Positions 20,967-28,873 of a DNA stretch of 28,873 bases are shown here, piece after piece (position 1 is the stretch's first letter; every line of letters starts with the position of its first letter). Position numbers and translations under genes: made by a program. The stretch covers positions 1 through 28,873 of the forward strand of contig DAOMOD010000022.1 of the NCBI GenBank assembly GCA_035444205.1, in the 5' to 3' direction. The notes beneath the pieces were generated by a model, which worked only from the letters and a program-made list of their open reading frames with translations, searched no databases and was not told the origin of the DNA. The DNA is from DAOMOD01 sp035444205 (GTDB lineage Bacteria > Pseudomonadota > Gammaproteobacteria > Xanthomonadales > BPKI01).

Positions 20967-22732
20967 GCGATCCGGCAATGCAATCCGCCGCTGCCGGTGG
21001 CATGGCATCGCTGCGCGCGATCCTGCCCTTCGTGCGGCCCTACCGCGGCCTCGTGTTTGCTTGGCTGGCCTTTCTGGGGCTGTCCTCGGCTGCCACGCTG
21101 GCGCTGCCGGTGGCGGTACGATTCATGATCGACCACGGCTTCGCCGGCGAGGATGCGGCGTCCATCGACCGCTATTTCGCCGGCCTCTTCGCAGTTGCCC
21201 TGGTGCTGGCCCTGGCCACGGCGGCACGCTTCTATTTCGTGACCCTGCTTGGCGAGCGCGTGGTCGCTGACATCCGCAAACGTGTCTACGATCACCTGCT
21301 CACCCTGGATCAGGCCTTCTACGAGATCACCCGCACCGGCGAACTGATCTCCCGCCTCTCGGCCGACACCGAGTTGCTTAGAACGGTAGTCGCCTCCAGC
21401 GCCTCGGTCGCTGTCCGCAGCATCGTCATCGTGGTCGGAGCCAGCATTGCCCTGGTGCTGACCAGTCCGCGCCTTGCCGGCTTCGCCGCCATCGGCATTC
21501 CCTTCGTGATCCTGCCGATCGTGCTGTTCGGGCGCAGGGTGCGCGGGCTGTCGCGCGAGAGCCAGGATCGCATTGCCGATGCCAATGCCCGTGCCGGCGA
21601 AACCCTGAACGCCATGCACACCGTGCAGAGCTATGCTCGCGAGGCGCTTGAAGGCGAACGCTTCGGCAGTGCCGTGTTTCGCGCCCTGCAAGCCGCGGCA
21701 CGCCGGGTACGCGCCCAGGCCAGCCTGACCGCCGCGGTCATCGTGCTGGTGTTCGGCGCCATCACCCTGGTGCTGTGGATCGGCGCCAAGGACGTGGTGA
21801 CCGGCGGCATGAGTGCCGGCGCGCTGGGTCAGTTTGTGCTGTATTCGGTGATCGCAGCGGGGTCGGTGGGCGCACTGACCGAGGTATGGAGCGAGGTGCA
21901 ACGAGCCGCCGGCGGCATGGAGCGGATTCGGGAACTCCTCGATACCGCCGCCAGGGTGGACGTGCCTGCGGAACCTCAGACGCTGCCGGCGCCGGTGCAA
22001 GGCCACTTACACTTCGAAAACGTCGGCTTCCACTATCCGGCCCGTCCGCAGTACGCGGCGCTGGAACACTTCGAGCTTGCGATCCGTCCCGGCGAGAGCG
22101 TGGCCCTGGTCGGCCCGTCCGGTGCCGGCAAGAGCACCGTATTCCAGCTCCTGCTGCGCTTCTACGACCCCCAGGCAGGCTGCATACGCTACGACGGTGT
22201 CGACATCCGCAGGCTCGATCCGAAGCAATTGCGTGAGGCCATTGCCCTGGTGCCGCAGGATCCGGTGATCTTTGGCGCCGACGCCATGGAGAACATCCGC
22301 TACGGCCGCCTCGATGCCAGCGACGAAGAAGTCGTGGCTGCCGCGAAGACTGCCGAAGCGCACGAATTCCTGAGCGCCCTGCCCGAGGGCTATCGCACCT
22401 TCCTCGGCGAGCGCGGCGTGCGCCTGTCCGGCGGCCAGCAGCAGCGCCTGGCGATCGCCCGTGCCGTGCTCAAGAACGCCCCGGTGCTTTTGCTCGACGA
22501 GGCCACCAGTGCGCTCGACGCGCAGAGCGAGCGCGCCATCCAGCAAGCGCTGACGCGCATCATGCGCAACCGCACTACCCTGGTGATCGCCCATCGACTG
22601 TCCACCGTACTCGCCGCCGACCGCATCATCGTCCTCGACGCCGGCCGCATCGTCGCCGAGGGCAGCCACCAGGAACTGGTGGCGCGTGGCGGCCTGTATG
22701 CCGAATTGGCGCGGTTGCAGTTTGCCGCGTAG
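20963..22732 (+). CDS. ABC exporter, fused membrane and ATPase domains (MsbA/ABCB type)
   Basis: 589-aa half-transporter acting as a homodimer in the inner membrane; substrate (lipid, drug or peptide) not evident. The six-helix exporter domain covers residues about 20-320. The ATPase domain covers 345-589: Walker A GPSGAGKST (384-392), Q-loop Q432, signature LSGGQ (488-492), Walker B VLLLDE (508-513), D-loop SALD and H544 (VIAHRLST). All catalytic residues are intact. The GTG start overlaps the preceding small membrane-protein gene by 4 bp. Confidence 0.92.
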   Translation: MSDPAMQSAAAGGMASLRAILPFVRPYRGLVFAWLAFLGLSSAATLALPVAVRFMIDHGFAGEDAASIDRYFAGLFAVALVLALATAARFYFVTLLGERVVADIRKRVYDHLLTLDQAFYEITRTGELISRLSADTELLRTVVASSASVAVRSIVIVVGASIALVLTSPRLAGFAAIGIPFVILPIVLFGRRVRGLSRESQDRIADANARAGETLNAMHTVQSYAREALEGERFGSAVFRALQAAARRVRAQASLTAAVIVLVFGAITLVLWIGAKDVVTGGMSAGALGQFVLYSVIAAGSVGALTEVWSEVQRAAGGMERIRELLDTAARVDVPAEPQTLPAPVQGHLHFENVGFHYPARPQYAALEHFELAIRPGESVALVGPSGAGKSTVFQLLLRFYDPQAGCIRYDGVDIRRLDPKQLREAIALVPQDPVIFGADAMENIRYGRLDASDEEVVAAAKTAEAHEFLSALPEGYRTFLGERGVRLSGGQQQRLAIARAVLKNAPVLLLDEATSALDAQSERAIQQALTRIMRNRTTLVIAHRLSTVLAADRIIVLDAGRIVAEGSHQELVARGGLYAELARLQFAA

Positions 22733-22863
22733 TTCCGCTCGCGACGACTGCGTCACCCCGAGGTCGCTGACGGGAGGAGCGACGAGAATCGGGCGGTCCA
22801 TGATCTTCGCGGCATGCCATGATCGCGGCTTTCGCCGCTCATGCAAGAGCCTGCTGGCTTCGG

Positions 22864-22995
22864 GTAGGAGCGGCGAGAGCCGCGATAGGTAACACCGCGG
22901 GTGAAAACACCTCGCCGCAGCTGTCCCCGCTCCGCAATTGGGGTAGGAGCGGCGAAAGCCGCGAGCGTTTCGTAGTGCCGAGTCAGCTCGGCACC
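22864..22995. repeat. cluster of REP palindromes downstream of the ABC exporter
   Basis: Two GTAGGAG-headed hairpins, GTAGGAGCGGCGAGAGCCGC (22864-22883) and GTAGGAGCGGCGAAAGCCGC (22943-22962), are followed by a GTAG-headed element with stem GTGCCGAG-tcag-CTCGGCAC (22975-22994). Between them CTGTCCCCGC (22921-22930) recalls the island repeats. The rest of 22733-23016 shows a further GCGGC-ttt-GCCGC hairpin near 22827 and no gene. Confidence 0.8.
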
Positions 22996-23016
22996 CTCCC
23001 CCTTGCATCGCCTGGA

Positions 23017-23272
23017 TCAGTCCCCCCCGATCAGTTCTGCCGTTGACGAAGTCTCGATCGATGCTTCGACCAACAACTCGAGCCACCCCTGGATCAACGA
23101 CTCGGGCTCAAGCGCATCCTCCCCCATTGCCAACAGCACGCAGTCGTGCGCGTGCGAGCACACCCTCTGCCCAATCCCAACCCCTGAGGACCACCCACAG
23201 CATGGTCCCGCCGATGACGACGACGAACACGGCCACGGCCGCGACACAACCAATGACCACTTTGGGCTTCAC
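23017..23272 (-). pseudogene. small membrane protein gene, probably frameshifted
   Basis: A GTG start (23270-23272) overlaps the GNAT stop (GTGA), and the frame begins VKPKVVIGCVAAVAVFVVVI with a membrane helix to about residue 30. That frame ends at 23108 with a poor tail. The neighbouring frame, starting around RVCSHAHDCVLLAMGEDALE and ending ...STAELIGGD at 23017, has strongly G+C-biased third positions and an acidic, protein-like composition. The two probably belong to one gene of about 85 codons with an indel near 23150-23185. If not, a 54-aa product ends at 23108. Function unknown. Confidence 0.5.
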
Positions 23273-23802
23273 AGGATGCAGAGGTCTCCACGCAACCGCC
23301 CAAAATGAAGATCGTCGACGAAGTAGCCGTCCTTGAACGAAGACAGCCGCGTCCGGCCTTCGGCGCGGAAGCCGGCCTTCTCCAGCACGCGCGCCGAGGC
23401 CGGGTTCCAGTACATCACGCGCGCGCCGATCCGTTTCAGGTCGGTGTGGGCAAATGCCCAGTCCACTGCGGCGCACACCGCGGCGGTGGCGGTGCCGCGA
23501 CCCCAGTGCAGCTCGCCCAGCCAGTAGCCAAGGTCCGCCGAAAAGCGCATCACGTCCTGGCCGCGCCTCAGCCCGACGCCACCGCACAGGACGCCATCAC
23601 GCTCGATCGCCCAGGCGGAATGCCCTTCCGGCAGTGCCGCGCAATGCGCCACCCAGGCGCGCGCATGCTCGCGTGTGTACGGATGCGGGAACAGGTCGCT
23701 CAGGTTTCGCCACACCTTCCTGCTGTTGGCCAGCTCGACGAGGGCGTCGATGTCGGTGTCGCACCACGCGCGAAGGCGTACGGGAGGCGCATCGATCGGC
23801 AT
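23269..23802 (-). CDS. GNAT-family N-acetyltransferase (RimJ/RimL type)
   Basis: 177-aa cytoplasmic acetyl-CoA-dependent acetyltransferase. The RimJ/RimL-like layout is clear: VRLRAWCDTDIDALVELAN at the start, DLGYWLGELHWGRGTATAAV (90-109) as the acetyl-CoA binding strand-loop-helix, and RIGARVMYWNPASARVLEKAGF (124-145) as the C-terminal motif. Substrate unknown. The ATG at 23800-23802 shares one base with the stop of the upstream membrane-protein gene (TGATG), and its own stop overlaps the next gene. Confidence 0.88.
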   Translation of the reverse strand: MPIDAPPVRLRAWCDTDIDALVELANSRKVWRNLSDLFPHPYTREHARAWVAHCAALPEGHSAWAIERDGVLCGGVGLRRGQDVMRFSADLGYWLGELHWGRGTATAAVCAAVDWAFAHTDLKRIGARVMYWNPASARVLEKAGFRAEGRTRLSSFKDGYFVDDLHFGRLRGDLCIL

Positions 23803-24110
23803 CACTTGAGCGATTCCTGCCAGCGCACCAGCCCGACAGCCGCCCCCATGGCGAAGATCCAGGGCAGCACCACCACCGCACGTCCAACCAGCGGCGTGCG
23901 CAACAGGATGGTCAGCACGATGATGGCGACCAGTCCGATCAGCGTCCATGTCAGCGCTCGTCCGATCACCGCACGGCTCCAGGAGGGGCGCAGATCGAAG
24001 ATCGAGGCGCCACTGCGCTGCGCGGCAAGGCGTAACTGCCGCCACGCCAGCCAAAGGACCAGGATGGCGGGCCCAAATACCATGATCAGCAATGGCAGAT
24101 AGACGATCAT
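23802..24110 (-). CDS. small membrane protein
   Basis: 102 aa with two hydrophobic segments, about 5-22 (LPLLIMVFGPAILVLWLA) and 52-70 (LTWTLIGLVAIIVLTILLR), and possibly a third near 78-95. No family recognised. The ATG at 24108-24110 is preceded by GAGG. First gene of a tightly packed three-gene set with the GNAT and the small frameshifted gene. Confidence 0.65.
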   Translation of the reverse strand: MIVYLPLLIMVFGPAILVLWLAWRQLRLAAQRSGASIFDLRPSWSRAVIGRALTWTLIGLVAIIVLTILLRTPLVGRAVVVLPWIFAMGAAVGLVRWQESLK

Positions 24111-24146
24111 TTCCGGCCTCGGCGAAACGCGGCCTCCAACCTACAC

Positions 24147-24173
24147 GAAAAAGCCCCGCCGGAGCGGGGCTTT
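24147..24173 (-). terminator. rho-independent terminator of the cold-shock gene
   Basis: On the minus strand a perfect 10-bp stem, AAAGCCCCGC-tccg-GCGGGGCTTT, is followed by further T residues, 22 bp after the csp stop. A textbook intrinsic terminator. Confidence 0.88.
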
Positions 24174-24194
24174 CTCGTATCCGGTGAGTGCACT

Positions 24195-24401
24195 TCAGCG
24201 CACTACCTGAACACCCGCGGCTTGCGAGCCCTTGGGGCCCTCGACTACCTCGAAACTCACTTTCTCGCCTTCCTTGAGCGTGCGGAATCCGTTCGCGCTG
24301 ATCGCGGAAAAGTGCACGAAGATGTCGTCGCCGCCGCCTTCGGGCGCGATGAAGCCGAAGCCCTTGGCGTCGTTGAACCACTTGACGGTACCGGTTGCCA
24401 T
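24195..24401 (-). CDS. cold-shock protein, CspA family
   Basis: 68-aa single-domain nucleic-acid chaperone. RNP1 (KGFGFI) and RNP2 (DIFVHF) are intact: MATGTVKWFNDAKGFGFIAP, then DDIFVHFSAI. The ATG at 24399-24401 follows AGGGGTGG. A longer in-frame extension exists but lacks family similarity. Transcribed alone: own promoter-like -10 at 24467 and own terminator. The leader of about 60 nt is shorter than that of cold-induced E. coli cspA. Confidence 0.95.
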   Translation of the reverse strand: MATGTVKWFNDAKGFGFIAPEGGGDDIFVHFSAISANGFRTLKEGEKVSFEVVEGPKGSQAAGVQVVR

Positions 24402-24466
24402 CGAACCACCCCTGTAATGACTTGAACATGCACCAGGCACAACCGACGGCTGCAACTGGCCGATCG

Positions 24467-24472
24467 AGTATA
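24467..24472 (-). promoter_or_regulatory. candidate -10 (TATACT) of the cold-shock gene
   Basis: TATACT on the minus strand, 65 bp before the csp ATG, in an A+T-richer patch between csp and the end of the phosphorylase gene. The -35 is weak (TTCCGG at 18 bp). Confidence 0.5.
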
Positions 24473-24513
24473 ACAACGGGGTTTGTGTGCCCGGAACGGT
24501 ACGGATCAATTGT

Positions 24514-25263
24514 TTACGAGACGGGCAGACCGGCAAGCAACGCGCCCACCACGGCCGGGACACGCTCGGTGCAGGCGCGCAGGTTGGTGTAGACCTCGTC
24601 CATGCTGATCGTGGCCTCATCGCCGCAGCCGGCCGCCCAGTTCGCCACCAGGGCAAGGCAGGCGTATTGGAGTTCCAGCTCGCGCGCCAGCGCGGCCTCG
24701 GGCATGCCGGTCATGCCGACAAGATCGGCGCCGTCCCGGCGCAGGCGCTCGATTTCGGCGGCGGTTTCCAGGCGCGGCCCCTGGGTGGCGGCGTAGATGC
24801 CGGCGTCCACCACGGCGACCTGTGCCGTCTTCGCGGCTTCGAGCAGATGATGGCGCATGGCGGCATCGTAGGGCTCGGTGAAGTCGATGTGACGGACCTC
24901 GTCCTTCTCCTCGTCGGCGAAGGTAGACACGCGGCCCCAGGTGTAGTCGATGAGCTGATGGGGCACGGCCAGCACGCGCGGCCCGTAGGCCTCACCGATG
25001 CCGCCCACCGCGTTGATGCCGAGCACGCGGCGCGCGCCGAGGTGATGCAGGGCCCAAAGATTGGCGCGGTAATTGATGCGATGCGGCGCCACCGTGTGGT
25101 TGGCGCCGTGACGCGCCAGGAAACCGATGCGGCGACCGTCCAGCGCGCCGACCACCACCGGCCCCGAGGCCGGGCCGTAGGGCGTCTCCACCAGCACGCG
25201 TCTGGGCTTCTCCAGACCGGCAAGATCGTACAGGCCGGTTCCGCCGATGACCGCAAGATCCAT
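24514..25263 (-). CDS. methylthiopurine phosphorylase (S-methyl-5'-thioinosine phosphorylase type)
   Basis: 249-aa phosphorylase of the MTAP/PNP family, cleaving methylthioinosine or methylthioadenosine in purine and methionine salvage. Motifs: MDLAVIGGTGLYDL, FLARHGANHTVAPHRINYRA, GINAVGGIGEAYG and DLVGMTGMPEAALARELELQ. It is assigned to the MTIP subgroup because that enzyme neighbours nagZ in Pseudomonas; the base preference is not proven here. I choose the ATG at 25261-25263, which has AAGGA six bases upstream. A second ATG two codons earlier overlaps the hpt stop (ATGA). Confidence 0.82.
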   Translation of the reverse strand: MDLAVIGGTGLYDLAGLEKPRRVLVETPYGPASGPVVVGALDGRRIGFLARHGANHTVAPHRINYRANLWALHHLGARRVLGINAVGGIGEAYGPRVLAVPHQLIDYTWGRVSTFADEEKDEVRHIDFTEPYDAAMRHHLLEAAKTAQVAVVDAGIYAATQGPRLETAAEIERLRRDGADLVGMTGMPEAALARELELQYACLALVANWAAGCGDEATISMDEVYTNLRACTERVPAVVGALLAGLPVS

Positions 25264-25265
25264 GT

Positions 25266-25808
25266 TCATTCCTTCAGCGCGTAGATGGCGGGCAGGTTGC
25301 GCCCCTGTTCGTGGAAGTCCATGCCGAACCCGAACACGTAGCGGTCGGGGACCTCCACCCCCACGTAGTCCGCGCGCATGCCCGGCACGAGGCGGTCATG
25401 GGCCTTGCGACACAGCACCACGACGGCGACGCGGCTGGCGCCGGCGGCCTCGCAATGATGCTTCAGGGCAGCCAGCGTGTGACCCTCGTCGAGGATGTCG
25501 TCGATCAACAGTACCGGTCGCCCGCGCAGCTCGATGCGGGGCTGCTTCAGCCACATCAGTTCGCCGCCGCTGGTACCGCGGTAGCGGGTCAGGTGCACCG
25601 CGTCGAACTCAAGGTCGACGCCGATCTCGAGCGCCAGCAGTCCGGCGAATATTACGCCGCCGTTCAAGACGGTCAGGTAGGCCGGCTGCTGTCCGGCGAA
25701 GTCGCGAGTGATCTCGCGGCCGATGCGTGCGATGGCCGCGTCCAGTGTTGCGCGATCGTGGATCAGGTCGGCATCTTTCAGCGCCTGGGCAAGCGTGGGA
25801 CGGCTCAT
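25266..25808 (-). CDS. hpt: hypoxanthine-guanine phosphoribosyltransferase
   Basis: 180-aa cytoplasmic purine-salvage enzyme. The PRPP-binding signature VLLIDDILDEGHTL lies at 99-112. Other landmarks are LTVLNGGVIFAGLL (45-58), the LTRYRGTSGG flexible loop and the YVFGFGMDFHEQGRNLPAIY C-terminus. The ATG at 25806-25808 overlaps the nagZ stop (ATGA). It passes hypoxanthine released by the next gene's product back to IMP, which explains the pairing. Confidence 0.93.
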   Translation of the reverse strand: MSRPTLAQALKDADLIHDRATLDAAIARIGREITRDFAGQQPAYLTVLNGGVIFAGLLALEIGVDLEFDAVHLTRYRGTSGGELMWLKQPRIELRGRPVLLIDDILDEGHTLAALKHHCEAAGASRVAVVVLCRKAHDRLVPGMRADYVGVEVPDRYVFGFGMDFHEQGRNLPAIYALKE

Positions 25809-26827
25809 GCGGGACGGTCGTGGCTGCGGCAAAGGGGCGCAAGCTTAGCGCGACAGTGCGCGTGGCGCTCGTCGACCAGCAGATCCTCCCAGGCCGGGCG
25901 CTGCCGGGCACGCAGGCTGGCAAGCTTTTCCTGCGTACACGGCGTGCGCCCGATGCAGGCATCCAGCGCCTCTTCCACCAGCGCCGGCGCGCAGGCAAGC
26001 ACCAGATCGCACCCCGCATCGAGGTGGGCGGAGACACGTGCGGCCACGCTGCCGGCGCCATGCGCGGCAGCCATGCCGATGTCGTCGCTGACGACCACGC
26101 CATGGAATCCCATGTCACCACGCAGAATCCCGTCGATCCATTGCTTCGCGTAACCGGCCGGCAGCGGCGCGACCTGCGGGTACTCGACGTGCGCCATCAT
26201 CACCGCCTCGGCACCGGCGGCGATGCCGCGCGCAAACGGCACCAGGTCGGTCTCACGCAGCTCGCCCAGGGAACGCGGATCGTGCGCCACGTCGAAATGG
26301 GTGTCTTCCACCACCGAGCCATGCCCGGGAAAGTGCTTGAGCGTCGCTGCCATGCCGGCCTCGTGCATGCCCTGTACGTAGGCCACGGTCAGCTCGCCCG
26401 CCACCTGCGGGTCGGCATGCAGCGCGCGCACCCCGATGGCGCGGTTGCCGCGACCAAGATCGGCGACGGGGGCGAAACTGAGGTCAAGGCCCAGGGCGAG
26501 CACCTCGCTGGCCATCAGCCAGGCGTGTTCGTGCGCCAGACGACGCGCGGCTTCGGGATCGGAGTCCCACAGCGCGCCGATGCGTTCCAGGGGTGGCAGT
26601 CGGAAGAAACCATCCTCCACCAGCCGCTGCACCGGCCCGCCCTCCTGATCGACGCAGATCAACAGTGGTTCGGGACGAACCTCGCGTAGCTGGTCGATCA
26701 GGCCATGCAACTGATCACGACTGGCGAAGTTGCGCCGGAACAGAATGACCCCGCTCACTTCCGGACGGCGCAGGAGAATGAGCTCGCGTGAATCCGGATG
26801 TACGCCTTCCAGGCCGACGATCAGCAT
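25805..26827 (-). CDS. nagZ: beta-N-acetylhexosaminidase
   Basis: 340-aa glycoside hydrolase family 3 enzyme that removes GlcNAc from recycled muropeptides in the cytoplasm. KHFPGHG (164-170) and the catalytic nucleophile Asp248 in VVVSDDIGM are present, with the typical opening MLIVGLEGVHPDSRELILLR and GVILFRRNF. The ATG at 26825-26827 matches the family start and has GGAG upstream; the longer upstream frame runs into repeat DNA. First gene of the nagZ-hpt-phosphorylase operon. Confidence 0.93.
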   Translation of the reverse strand: MLIVGLEGVHPDSRELILLRRPEVSGVILFRRNFASRDQLHGLIDQLREVRPEPLLICVDQEGGPVQRLVEDGFFRLPPLERIGALWDSDPEAARRLAHEHAWLMASEVLALGLDLSFAPVADLGRGNRAIGVRALHADPQVAGELTVAYVQGMHEAGMAATLKHFPGHGSVVEDTHFDVAHDPRSLGELRETDLVPFARGIAAGAEAVMMAHVEYPQVAPLPAGYAKQWIDGILRGDMGFHGVVVSDDIGMAAAHGAGSVAARVSAHLDAGCDLVLACAPALVEEALDACIGRTPCTQEKLASLRARQRPAWEDLLVDERHAHCRAKLAPLCRSHDRPA

Positions 26828-26985
26828 CGCCGGAGCTCCGATACACCAGCCCGCCAACCTGCCCGCATGTCTCATCAACCTCCTGCCGAAACCGGTGCTC
26901 CCGCCGCTCCGCGCAAGCACGCATACATGGTAGCGGGTCTTCGTCTGCGCCGCGTCATGCAGGGCCTGGCAGTCAGCCCCGCCCG

Positions 26986-27745
26986 GTTCGCCCACAGGGT
27001 GGTCTCCTACGAAAGCTGTGCCCTGTAGGAGCGCACCCTGTGCGCGACCGTCCCCTCGTACCGATGCCGCGCCCGCGCCGCCCACAAGGTGGTCTCCTGC
27101 GAAAGCCGTGCCCTGTAGGAGCGGCTTCAGCCGCGACCGTCCCTTCGCTTCGAAGCCGCTCCGCGGTCGGGGCTGAAGCCCCTCCTACCACGGCGCCGCA
27201 CGATGTGCGCGACCATCCCCTCGCACCGATGCCACGCCCGCGTCGCCCACAAGGTGGTCTCCTGCGAAAGCCGTGCCCTGTAGGAGCGGCTNNNNNNNNN
27301 NNNNNNNNNNNNNNNNNNNNNNNNNNNNNNNNNNNNNNNNNNNNNNNNNNNNNNNNNNNNNNNNNNNNNNNNNNNNNNNNNNNNNNNNNNNCCTTCGCTT
27401 CGAAGCCGCTCCGCGGTCGGGGCTGAAGCCCCTCCTACCACGGCGCTCTCCCTGGTGAGCGCACCCTGTGCGCGACCGTCCCCTCGCACCGATGCCACAC
27501 CCGCGTCGCCCACAAGGTGGTCTCCTGCGAAAGCCGTGCCCTGTAGGAGCGGCTTCAGCCGCGACCGTCCCTTCGCTTCGAAGCCGCTCCGCGGTCGGGG
27601 CTGAAGCCCCTCCTACCACGGCGCTCTCCCTGGTGAGCGCACCCTGTGCGCGACCGTCCCCTCGCACCGATGCCACACCCGCGTCGCCCACAAGGTGGTC
27701 TCCTGCGAAAGCCGTGACCTGTAGGAGCGGCTTCAGCCGCGATCA
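26986..27745. repeat. tandem array of REP palindromes (BIME-like), unit 178 bp
   Basis: Five units start with CCCACA(A/G)GGTGGTCTCCT at 26991, 27081, 27246, 27509 and 27687. Spacings are 90, 165, gap-affected and 178 bp. Each full unit holds three hairpins sharing a GTAGGAG/GTGAG head and a GCGACC/CCGACC tail: GGAGCGGCTTCAGCCGCGAC, its partner with GGGGCTTCAGCCCC in reverse orientation, and GAGCGCACCCTGTGCGCGAC. The last two units are almost identical. Several long open frames cross the array but are by-products of the repeat. It separates nagZ from rlmD. Confidence 0.92.
27292..27391. other. assembly gap (100 N) inside the REP array
   Basis: Exactly 100 N, the usual placeholder for an unknown length. 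By comparison with the other units the missing piece is TCAGCCGCGACCGTC, or that plus whole 178-bp units. Confidence 0.95.
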
Positions 27746-27749
27746 AGTC

Positions 27750-28818
27750 TCAACGCTCGAACAGCGCTATGGACTCGACATGCCCGGTATGCGGAAACAT
27801 GTCCATCACACCCGCTTGCCTGAGCTTGAAGCCATGCTTCTTCACCAGGATCCCGGCGTCGCGCGCCAGGCTTCCGGGGTGGCAGGATACACACACTACC
27901 CGACCCACCGAGCGCCCCGGGAGGTACTCGAGCACCGCCTCGGCGCCCGAGCGCGGCGGATCGAGCAAGAGCTTGTCGTAGTCGCGGCGCGCCCAGTCGG
28001 CCTGGCGCTGGTCCTCGGCCAGGTTCGCCACGTGCATGTCGATGCGCCCGTCGAGATCGTTGCGACTGGCATTGTCCATGGCGCGCGCCACCAGCCCATG
28101 CTCGCCCTCCACACCAGTGACATGGGCGGCGTGACGCGCCATCGGCAGCGTGAAATTGCCGAGGCCGCTGAACAGATCGAGGACGCGGTCTTCAGCGCCA
28201 AGCGCCAGCAGACCCAGCGTGTGGTCGACCATGGCCGCGTTCATCGCCGCGTTCACCTGGACGAAGTCGAGCGGCAGGAAATCCAGACGCACGTTGTGCG
28301 CGGGAAGCGTGTAGTGCAGATCGACCTCGGCAGGCTCAAGCGCCACGACGCTGTCGATGCCGCCGGGTTGCAGCATCACGGCAAGCCCGGTCTCGCGCGA
28401 AAAGCCACGCAGTCGGTCGAGGTCGGATTCGTCCAATGGCTGCAGATGGCGGAACACCAGCGCAGTCTGCGTGTCGCCCGCGGCGACCTCGATCTGGGCG
28501 ATCGACTGGCGCGCATCGAGCGTCTGCAAGAACTCGGAGATCGCCTCGATACGCTCGCCCACCTGCGGCACCAGCACCTCGCAGCGGCGGATATCGGCGA
28601 CGAAGCGGCTGTCCTCCTCGCGAAATCCCACCAGCACCCTGCCCTTCTTCGCCACCCAACGCACCGACAGTCGCGCCTTGCGCCGATAGCCCCACGGCGT
28701 CGATGTCAGTGCCGGCAGCACCGCTTCCGGCGCAACATGGCCGATGCGCTCCAGATTCTCCAGGAGCACCCGTTCCTTGGCGCGGATCTGCGCGTCCGGC
28801 GCCATATGCTGCAACGCG
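27750..28818 (-). pseudogene. rlmD: 23S rRNA (uracil-1939-C5) methyltransferase, 5' end cut off by an insertion
   Basis: The visible part (about 355 codons) matches RlmD from just after the iron-sulfur motif to the end. It begins ALQHMAPDAQIRAKERVLLE and includes the fourth cluster Cys (IRRCEVL), the SAM motif DLFSGLGNF, DPPRSG, and the catalytic Cys in VSCHPGSLARD. The N-terminal TRAM domain and the first cluster cysteines (C-x5-CGGC) are absent. Sequence upstream of CGCGTTGCAG (which would complete ...C-A-L-Q) is unrelated and contains a stop three codons before. An ORF from TTG at 28814 exists, but the protein would lack its Fe-S site and RNA-binding domain. Confidence 0.8.
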
Positions 28819-28873
28819 TGTCACTGACCGCCCTATTAAAGCCACCCATGATCGCCGTAATGGAGCCACCTGC
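28819..28873. mobile_element. end of an insertion sequence, IS21-like (runs off the right edge)
   Basis: Begins TGTCACTGACC exactly where rlmD similarity stops. It contains two direct 22-bp repeats (28825-28846 and 28849-28870, 17/22 identical), which on the minus strand read GGTGGCT...GGCG(A/G)TCA. Multiple terminal repeats of this kind are typical of IS21-family ends. No transposase is in the window, so the family call is provisional. Confidence 0.55.

Noticed and set aside
24195..24656. 153-codon version of the cold-shock gene.
   Set aside because: The extra N-terminal part lies over the csp promoter and the end of the phosphorylase gene and has no cold-shock similarity.
27127..27691. Long minus-strand open frames across the REP array (128 and 168 codons).
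   Set aside because: They are translations of repeated hairpin DNA, the same peptide recurs in different ORFs, and one spans the N gap. No family resemblance or ribosome site.

Overview
The window is high-G+C gammaproteobacterial chromosome, most likely Xanthomonadales (Lysobacterales). The protein styles support this (sdhC-D-A preceded by an SDHAF4-like gene, a fused E1 alpha/beta dehydrogenase, RHS proteins with a GGKFxxGAVTAA pre-toxin region), and so do the GTAG-type and GTAGGAG-type REP palindromes. Three runs of N (5326-5351, 6251-6271, 27292-27391) mark it as a draft or metagenomic scaffold.

Left part (1-11068) is mostly housekeeping. On the minus strand lie an SDHAF4-like assembly factor, sdhC, sdhD and the 5' end of sdhA. 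Divergent from them are ygfZ and a lone PhnD-like periplasmic binding protein. A signalling and metabolic block follows: a class III adenylate cyclase with a C-terminal FHA domain, a fused 2-oxoacid dehydrogenase E1, and a divergent Ser/Thr kinase with one membrane span and TPR repeats. Then come a glutaryl-CoA dehydrogenase and a 5'-nucleotidase family protein.

Middle (about 11100-16850) is an accessory island with lower G+C (43-50% in two 60-base rows sampled, against 77% in a row of the ABC exporter gene). It is rich in short repeats and gene fragments. It holds a HigA-type antitoxin with a frameshifted toxin, an XRE-regulator C-terminal fragment, a PIN-toxin C-terminal fragment, and an RHS polymorphic-toxin locus. 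In that locus a 5'-truncated RHS core ends in a toxin tip followed by a lipoprotein gene, and then by a second, displaced tip with its own lipoprotein gene. The displaced tip still carries 48 bp of the RHS core end. A 72-bp direct repeat (70/72 identical) flanks the island at 11339 and 16147. This is the most interesting part of the window.

Right part (16917-28818) returns to core genes: NAD kinase, a PiT phosphate transporter with its DUF47 partner, a YigZ/IMPACT gene with a probable 3' frameshift, and a small membrane protein coupled to an ABC exporter. These are followed by a REP cluster, a short operon with a GNAT acetyltransferase, a cold-shock gene with a clear terminator, and a tightly overlapping nagZ-hpt-methylthiopurine phosphorylase operon. 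A tandem array of REP palindromes (178-bp unit) separates nagZ from rlmD. The rlmD gene is cut at its iron-sulfur motif by what looks like the end of an IS21-like element at the right edge of the window.
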